This document shows, piece by piece, positions 4,879 to 8,340 of a DNA stretch of 8,340 nucleotides. The notes below the pieces were generated by a model. That model saw only the letters and a list, made by a program, of their open reading frames with translations. It was not told the DNA's origin and did not search any database. The stretch lies in assembly GCA_008501655.1 (NCBI GenBank), contig QQUK01000152.1:1-8340 (forward strand), given 5' to 3'. A program made the translations under genes and the position numbers. Within the stretch, counting starts at the first letter, position 1; each line of letters starts with the position of its first letter. The DNA is from Calditrichota bacterium (GTDB lineage: Bacteria; Zixibacteria; MSB-5A5; GN15; FEB-12).

Positions 4879-4935
4879 ACAGACGAGGGCGTCTGCCGCC
4901 CACAAAAATAGCAGACGAGGACGTCTGCAATGCAC
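4879..4935. repeat. Two direct copies of the 25-nt GCAGACG palindrome element
   Basis: Copy 4911-4935 has stem GCAGACG (4911-4917) with CGTCTGC (4922-4928), loop AGGA, then AATGCAC. Copy 4879-4903 has stem CAGACG (4880-4885) with CGTCTG (4890-4895), loop AGGG, ending in CCCAC; it matches the other at 19 of 25 positions. Both point the same way as the half-element at 4671-4695 of module B. They lie in the predicted leader of the ABC operon, and the second ends only 5 nt before its ribosome-binding site (4941-4946). Confidence 0.8.
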
Positions 4936-4955
4936 ATGAAAAAGGATTTTAGATT

Positions 4956-5885
4956 TTGAACGTAATAACCGTCACAGATGTCACTAAATTATACGATACC
5001 AGAATGAAAAAAGGCGGAGTAACCGCCTTGGACGGTGTTTCTCTTGAAGTCCTTCCGGCTGAGATTTTCGGGCTTTTAGGACCAAATGGTGCCGGAAAAA
5101 CGACTCTGTTCAAAATCCTTTTAGGGGTCACCGAATTAACCACCGGAGAGGCGTTTTTATTCGGTCTCCCACCTTCAGACCCGAAATCACGACTCAAAGT
5201 CGGCTATCTCCCTGAAAACCATCGATTCCCGGAACATCTGACTGGTATCGGTCTGCTTGAGTTTGCCGCTTATCTGTCAAATGTCCCGAAATCTGAAATA
5301 GATGGCCGGGTTGATAAAATGCTTGAAATAGTGGATATGTCCAAATGGGGTTCGATGAAAATCAAAAAGTACTCCAAAGGTATGCTTCAGCGAATCGGAC
5401 TCGCCCAGGCGATGATAAACGACCCGGACTGTATTTTTCTTGATGAACCGACTGATGGCGTTGACCCGGTTGGAAAGATGGAAATCAAGGAAGTGATGCT
5501 CCGGATTCGCGATGAAGGGAAAACTATCTTCCTGAATTCGCACTTGTTGTCAGAAGTTGAAACGGTTGCTGACAGGGTTGCTATTCTGAGGCAGGGGAAA
5601 GTCGCCCGAATCGGCTCGGTGGACGAGTTGACAAGTAAAGCTTTACAGTATGAAATTGAAGCTAATTTTGGTGAGTCGTTATTTGATATTCCTGAAAACA
5701 TCGGGAAGATAAAACGAATCTCAACGAATAAGTTAACCGTTGAGTTAGTCGATGCTAAAAAGATAAACTGGATTATAGATATGATGCGCCGGAAAGATAT
5801 TGATATTATCTCTGTCAAGCCTATTAAAATCACTCTTGAGCAGTCATTTATGGAAGCGGTCAAGGAAGAGAAGGAGTGGGCATGA
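4956..5885 (+). CDS. ABC transporter ATP-binding protein (ABC-2 export type)
   Basis: A 309-residue ATPase that would drive the permease encoded next. Walker A is GPNGAGKT (42-49). The Q-loop position is Glu87 in GYLPENHRF, a frequent variant in this group. The signature is YSKGMLQR (139-146), Walker B and D-loop are FLDEPTDGVDP (161-171), and the switch histidine is His196 in NSHLLSE. Residues 230-309 form the C-terminal extension typical of CcmA/NatA-like exporters. The start is TTG: an in-frame TAG (4950-4952) lies just upstream, the next in-frame ATG (codon 17) would remove the conserved first strand (VITVTDVTKLY), and AAAGGA (4941-4946) is 9 nt before the TTG. The substrate is unknown; drugs, lipids, sodium or other small molecules are all possible. 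Confidence 0.95.
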   Translation: MNVITVTDVTKLYDTRMKKGGVTALDGVSLEVLPAEIFGLLGPNGAGKTTLFKILLGVTELTTGEAFLFGLPPSDPKSRLKVGYLPENHRFPEHLTGIGLLEFAAYLSNVPKSEIDGRVDKMLEIVDMSKWGSMKIKKYSKGMLQRIGLAQAMINDPDCIFLDEPTDGVDPVGKMEIKEVMLRIRDEGKTIFLNSHLLSEVETVADRVAILRQGKVARIGSVDELTSKALQYEIEANFGESLFDIPENIGKIKRISTNKLTVELVDAKKINWIIDMMRRKDIDIISVKPIKITLEQSFMEAVKEEKEWA

Positions 5886-6691
5886 ACGGGTTATTGAGAG
5901 ATACGATTGTTGAACTGTTTGACCGCAAAGTCATCTGGGTATATCTGGTGATTACTTTGATAGCACTTATCTTTCTGGTCTTTTCAGCAAATGTCAAATT
6001 TAATATGGGTGAGATTGGTCAGTCTGACTCCGTTGAACTTAAAGACCTTGGTTTTGATTTAGCCAGCTGGTTGTTACAATTTATAAGTTCATTTTATTTC
6101 TTTTTGACGTTTATCACCGTCCTCCTGACAGCCGGTATTATACCGAATATGTTTATCAAAGGTCGAGCTGATTTTTATCTGTCAAAGCCGATTTCACGAG
6201 GCGCTTTAATAATTAAGAAATTTATATCGGTTTTGGTTGTTTATGGCTCATTGATCTTAAGTACCGGTTTGTTAGTTTATATTACCGGCATACTGATTCA
6301 TGGCGGGTTTAGTACTCATATCTTTACCCTGATGCTTTTTACTCTGGGCAGCTATTTTATCTGGCTCAGTATCAGTTTCTTTTTCGGGCTGTTTTTTGGA
6401 AAATCGGTTGGTACTATCGTATCTATTGGAATCGTCTGGTTTTGCCAATATTTGCTGTCGATTTATTATACTAATAAAGAAATAGCCGGATTGATTGATG
6501 CTGAAATTACGAAAAAGATACTTAATACACTGTATTATATCTTCCCCAAAACAGGAGATTTTATCGATTATGGTGATGCTCTCGTAAGTGGTACTGTACC
6601 CGATAATTTCTTTGTTGTCTATTCCACGCTTCTTTTTGCCTTATTTATTCTGTTTTTGTCAGTGACCTATTTCAAGAAGAAAAACTACTGA
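5882..6691 (+). CDS. ABC-2 type transporter permease
   Basis: A 269-residue inner-membrane protein with about six hydrophobic helices, near residues 18-37, 64-88, 114-138, 146-171, 176-196 and 244-264, fitting an ABC-2 type export permease that pairs with the preceding ATPase. A cytoplasmic segment FYLSKPISRGALIIKKF (98-114) matches the conserved stretch of NatB-like permeases, where a PISR-type turn and a basic residue precede the third helix. The ATG overlaps the ATPase stop (ATGA, 5882-5885), with AAGGAG at 5871-5876, 5 nt upstream. A GTG at 5876 in the same frame overlaps that ribosome-binding site and is less likely. With one ATPase and one permease gene, the working transporter probably has two copies of each. 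Confidence 0.92.
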   Translation: MNGLLRDTIVELFDRKVIWVYLVITLIALIFLVFSANVKFNMGEIGQSDSVELKDLGFDLASWLLQFISSFYFFLTFITVLLTAGIIPNMFIKGRADFYLSKPISRGALIIKKFISVLVVYGSLILSTGLLVYITGILIHGGFSTHIFTLMLFTLGSYFIWLSISFFFGLFFGKSVGTIVSIGIVWFCQYLLSIYYTNKEIAGLIDAEITKKILNTLYYIFPKTGDFIDYGDALVSGTVPDNFFVVYSTLLFALFILFLSVTYFKKKNY

Positions 6692-6710
6692 TTATTTCTC
6701 CGTTAAAAGA

Positions 6711-6738
6711 TTGATTTTCTTTTTTAAACTGTTATACT
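6711..6738 (+). promoter_or_regulatory. Promoter close to the start of the ferritin-like gene
   Basis: TTGATT (6711-6716) and TATACT (6733-6738) are 16 nt apart, and the ATG at 6749 follows after 10 nt. The predicted transcript starts about 3-5 nt before the ATG, too short for a ribosome-binding site, and the intervening bases (ttttctctgtt) are pyrimidine-rich. An in-frame TAA at 6725-6727 rules out a much earlier start. The -35 hexamer is the same as in the promoter at 3937. Confidence 0.55.
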
Positions 6739-6748
6739 TTTCTCTGTT

Positions 6749-7270
6749 ATGGAAAATAAACAGAATTTAAACGATCTGATTGAACCACTCCAAATCGCTC
6801 TCAATTTAGAGAAAGAAGGAAAAAAACTCTTTTTGCAGGCAGCATCGGAAACGAAAAGCTCACTTGCAAAACAGACATTTGAATTTCTTGCAAAAGAAGA
6901 AGATGTTCATATTGCTAAAATTGAAGAGTTTTATAAATCCGTCACCGATTCAGAAGGCTCAGAGATTCCGGATATAGAAGAATCAAATGCTGATGAAAAA
7001 CTGGAATCATTTAACCAACGGCTTGAAGAAATACGTTCCGAATTTAAACCTACGATGACAGATGTCGATGCATATAAACTTGCACTCGATTTTGAAAATG
7101 GGGCCGAAGATTATTATCAGGAAAAATATGATGAGACTGATAATAAAGCGATGAAAAAGTTTTACCGCTGGCTAATCATTGAAGAGACAATGCATGCCCG
7201 GCTCATCAATTCATGTCTGAAATTCGTTGAAGATCCGGTAGAATGGTTTAAGAAGAGATCCAAAAATTAA
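6749..7270 (+). CDS. Rubrerythrin/ferritin-like diiron protein
   Basis: A 173-residue soluble four-helix protein of the ferritin-like superfamily (rubrerythrin type), likely binding two irons in the cytoplasm and serving in peroxide removal, iron handling or oxygen protection. The repeated ligand pattern is visible: Glu21 or Glu23 in helix 1, Glu51-x2-His54 (KEEDVH) in helix 2, Glu116 (DFENGAEDYY) in helix 3 and Glu146-x2-His149 (EETMHARLI) in helix 4. An acidic linker spans about 66-100. There is no CxxC pair, so the C-terminal rubredoxin domain of classical rubrerythrin is absent. It follows the permease by 57 nt with its own promoter and without a ribosome-binding site. The family is clear; the reaction is not. 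Confidence 0.88.
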   Translation: MENKQNLNDLIEPLQIALNLEKEGKKLFLQAASETKSSLAKQTFEFLAKEEDVHIAKIEEFYKSVTDSEGSEIPDIEESNADEKLESFNQRLEEIRSEFKPTMTDVDAYKLALDFENGAEDYYQEKYDETDNKAMKKFYRWLIIEETMHARLINSCLKFVEDPVEWFKKRSKN

Positions 7271-7312
7271 TCGCAACTTTATCGCACTCTTACGATATAC
7301 TAAGGAGTAGGT

Positions 7313-8340
7313 ATGCCTTTATCTTATCTTGAAAAAAATAAAAAGAAGAATTTGAATGACCTTTTTAAATTGATTTCATTTCCGACTGTATCAGCAAAAT
7401 CGGAACATAAACCTGATATGAAGTCATGTGCCGGATGGTTGAAAGACCATCTGAATGGAATCGGATTTAAAGCTAAAGTATATCCGACGGGCGGACATCC
7501 GCTTGTGTATGCTGAGTATTTAGTTGATAGTTCACTTCCTACGGTTCTGTATTATGGACATTACGATGTTCAGCCTCCGCAACCGCTTGAGCTTTGGAAA
7601 ACCGGTCCGTTTAAACCGGAAGTACGGGACGGATATATTTATGCCCGCGGTGCAACCGATGATAAAGGACAGACCTGGTGCCAGATTAAAGGGCTGGAGT
7701 CTGTAATCAAAGCGACAGGAACACTTCCCATAAATGTTAAATTTCTTATAGAGGGTGAAGAGGAAGTACACTCGGCTAATCTTCCGCAATGGCTGAAGAA
7801 GAATAAAAAAATGCTCAAGGCTGATATAGCTGTTGTTTCCGATACTGCTCAATTTTCAAAAACATTGCCGGCTGTAACTTTTGGGTTGCGCGGTATTGCT
7901 TCCTGCGAAGTATTTGTCTATGGTCCGAATCGTGATATTCATTCCGGTTCATACGGCGGTGCTGTTGGGAACCCGGTAAATATCCTCTGCCAGATGGTCG
8001 GACAGCTTCATGATAAAAATAACAAAATCGCAATCCCCGGATTTTATCAGAATGTTAAAAAGATAGATGCCTGGGAGAAAAAGCAGTTCAAGAAACTTCC
8101 GTACAACGAAGCTGCCTATAAAAAAGATATCAAAGTAAATGCCCTCCATGGTGAAAAAGGATATACGACCTACGAACGTACCTGGGTGCGGCCGACTCTT
8201 GATGTAAACGGTATCAAAGGTGGTTATCAGGGTGAAGGTGCCAAGACAATTATCCCTTCAATGGCATCCTGTAAAATCACAATGCGCCTGGTTCCGAATA
8301 TGACAGCCAAGGAAGCGTGTGATAAGCTTGAAAAATATCT
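7313..8340 (+). CDS. M20-family dipeptidase, N-terminal part (partial)
   Basis: The first 342 codons of a di-zinc peptidase of the M20 (carnosinase-like/PRK08201-type) group, open at the right edge. Residues fitting the active site are His83 and Asp85 (YYGHYDVQPP), bridging Asp116 (ARGATDDKGQ), Glu150 and Glu151 (EGEEEVHS; catalytic base and ligand) and Asp177 (VVSDTAQF). The dimerisation domain begins near residue 190 and contains DIHSG with His210, the residue that in this family reaches across to the partner's active site. The last metal ligand, a C-terminal His, lies beyond the window. The ATG has TAAGGAG 5 nt upstream (7301-7307) and lies 42 nt after the ferritin-like gene. It should hydrolyse dipeptides or short peptides in the cytoplasm; there is no signal peptide. 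Confidence 0.93.
   Translation, partial: MPLSYLEKNKKKNLNDLFKLISFPTVSAKSEHKPDMKSCAGWLKDHLNGIGFKAKVYPTGGHPLVYAEYLVDSSLPTVLYYGHYDVQPPQPLELWKTGPFKPEVRDGYIYARGATDDKGQTWCQIKGLESVIKATGTLPINVKFLIEGEEEVHSANLPQWLKKNKKMLKADIAVVSDTAQFSKTLPAVTFGLRGIASCEVFVYGPNRDIHSGSYGGAVGNPVNILCQMVGQLHDKNNKIAIPGFYQNVKKIDAWEKKQFKKLPYNEAAYKKDIKVNALHGEKGYTTYERTWVRPTLDVNGIKGGYQGEGAKTIIPSMASCKITMRLVPNMTAKEACDKLEKY

Noticed and set aside
4635..4935. CRISPR array suggested by repeated GCAGACG palindromes
   Set aside because: Copies occur in both orientations with irregular spacing (12 to about 180 nt), only four copies exist, and no cas genes are near.
3828..4955. Integrative element using the 3' end of tRNA-Thr as attachment site
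   Set aside because: No duplicate of the tRNA 3' segment is found in the rest of the window, and there is no integrase gene.
5387..5863. Minus-strand 158-residue frame opposite the ABC ATPase
   Set aside because: The opposite strand encodes the fully conserved ATPase C-terminal half; the antisense product shows no family motif.
5876..5878. GTG as start of the permease
   Set aside because: It overlaps the AAGGAG ribosome-binding site, while ATG 5882 has correct 5-nt spacing and the common ATGA overlap with the ATPase stop.
7291..7301. TATACT at 7296-7301 as a promoter for the M20 gene
   Set aside because: No matching -35 box is found at 16-18 nt upstream and it overlaps the start of the ribosome-binding site; cotranscription with the ferritin-like gene is as likely.
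7524..7706. Short plus-strand frame inside the right-hand gene
   Set aside because: The M20 dipeptidase reads without interruption from 7313 to the window edge in another frame with all expected motifs, so this is a shadow.

Overview
The window is ordinary bacterial chromosome of moderate GC content interrupted by a repeat-rich accessory patch. The core genes (a ddl tail, a HAD hydrolase, an M42 aminopeptidase, cysS, an ABC exporter pair, a ferritin-like protein and an M20 dipeptidase) share similar base composition. The long tandem inverted repeats, mixed translation starts (Shine-Dalgarno-led, TTG and apparently leaderless) and a tRNA without encoded CCA suggest an uncultivated, environmental-type bacterium. 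The repeat types recall those seen in FCB-superphylum and candidate-phylum genomes, but that is a weak impression, not a demonstrated placement.

Region 1 (1-3571) is a tightly packed plus-strand operon: the 3' end of D-Ala-D-Ala ligase, a HAD-like hydrolase 3 nt later, an M42 metallo-aminopeptidase, and cysteinyl-tRNA synthetase. It ends in a clear intrinsic terminator at 3542-3571. The genes look like housekeeping functions in cell-wall precursor synthesis, peptide turnover and tRNA charging.

Region 2 (3457-4935) is the unusual part. About 345 nt between cysS and a tRNA-Thr(TGT) gene hold eight consecutive stem-loops. After the tRNA comes a very AT-rich gene for a small protein with an N-terminal Cys3His motif and one membrane helix; its promoter -10 box lies 5 nt from the ATG. 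Then comes a second stem-loop field. Three modules (3537-3600, 4635-4695, 4703-4764) share one architecture: a 6-7 bp outer inverted repeat enclosing two hairpins, 61-64 nt overall. Two of the three carry GTAG at both outer feet, as in REP/BIME elements mobilised by RAYT-type transposases. No transposase is visible in the window.

Region 3 (4825-8340) holds an ABC-2 type exporter (ATPase with a TTG start, permease overlapping by 4 nt) behind a candidate promoter covered by an inverted repeat, a separately transcribed diiron ferritin-like protein with another near-leaderless promoter, and the N-terminal 342 codons of an M20 dipeptidase that runs off the window.

The strongest lead is the set of paired-hairpin modules flanking the tRNA and the foreign-looking gene. 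The second is the evidence for leaderless transcripts at two genes.
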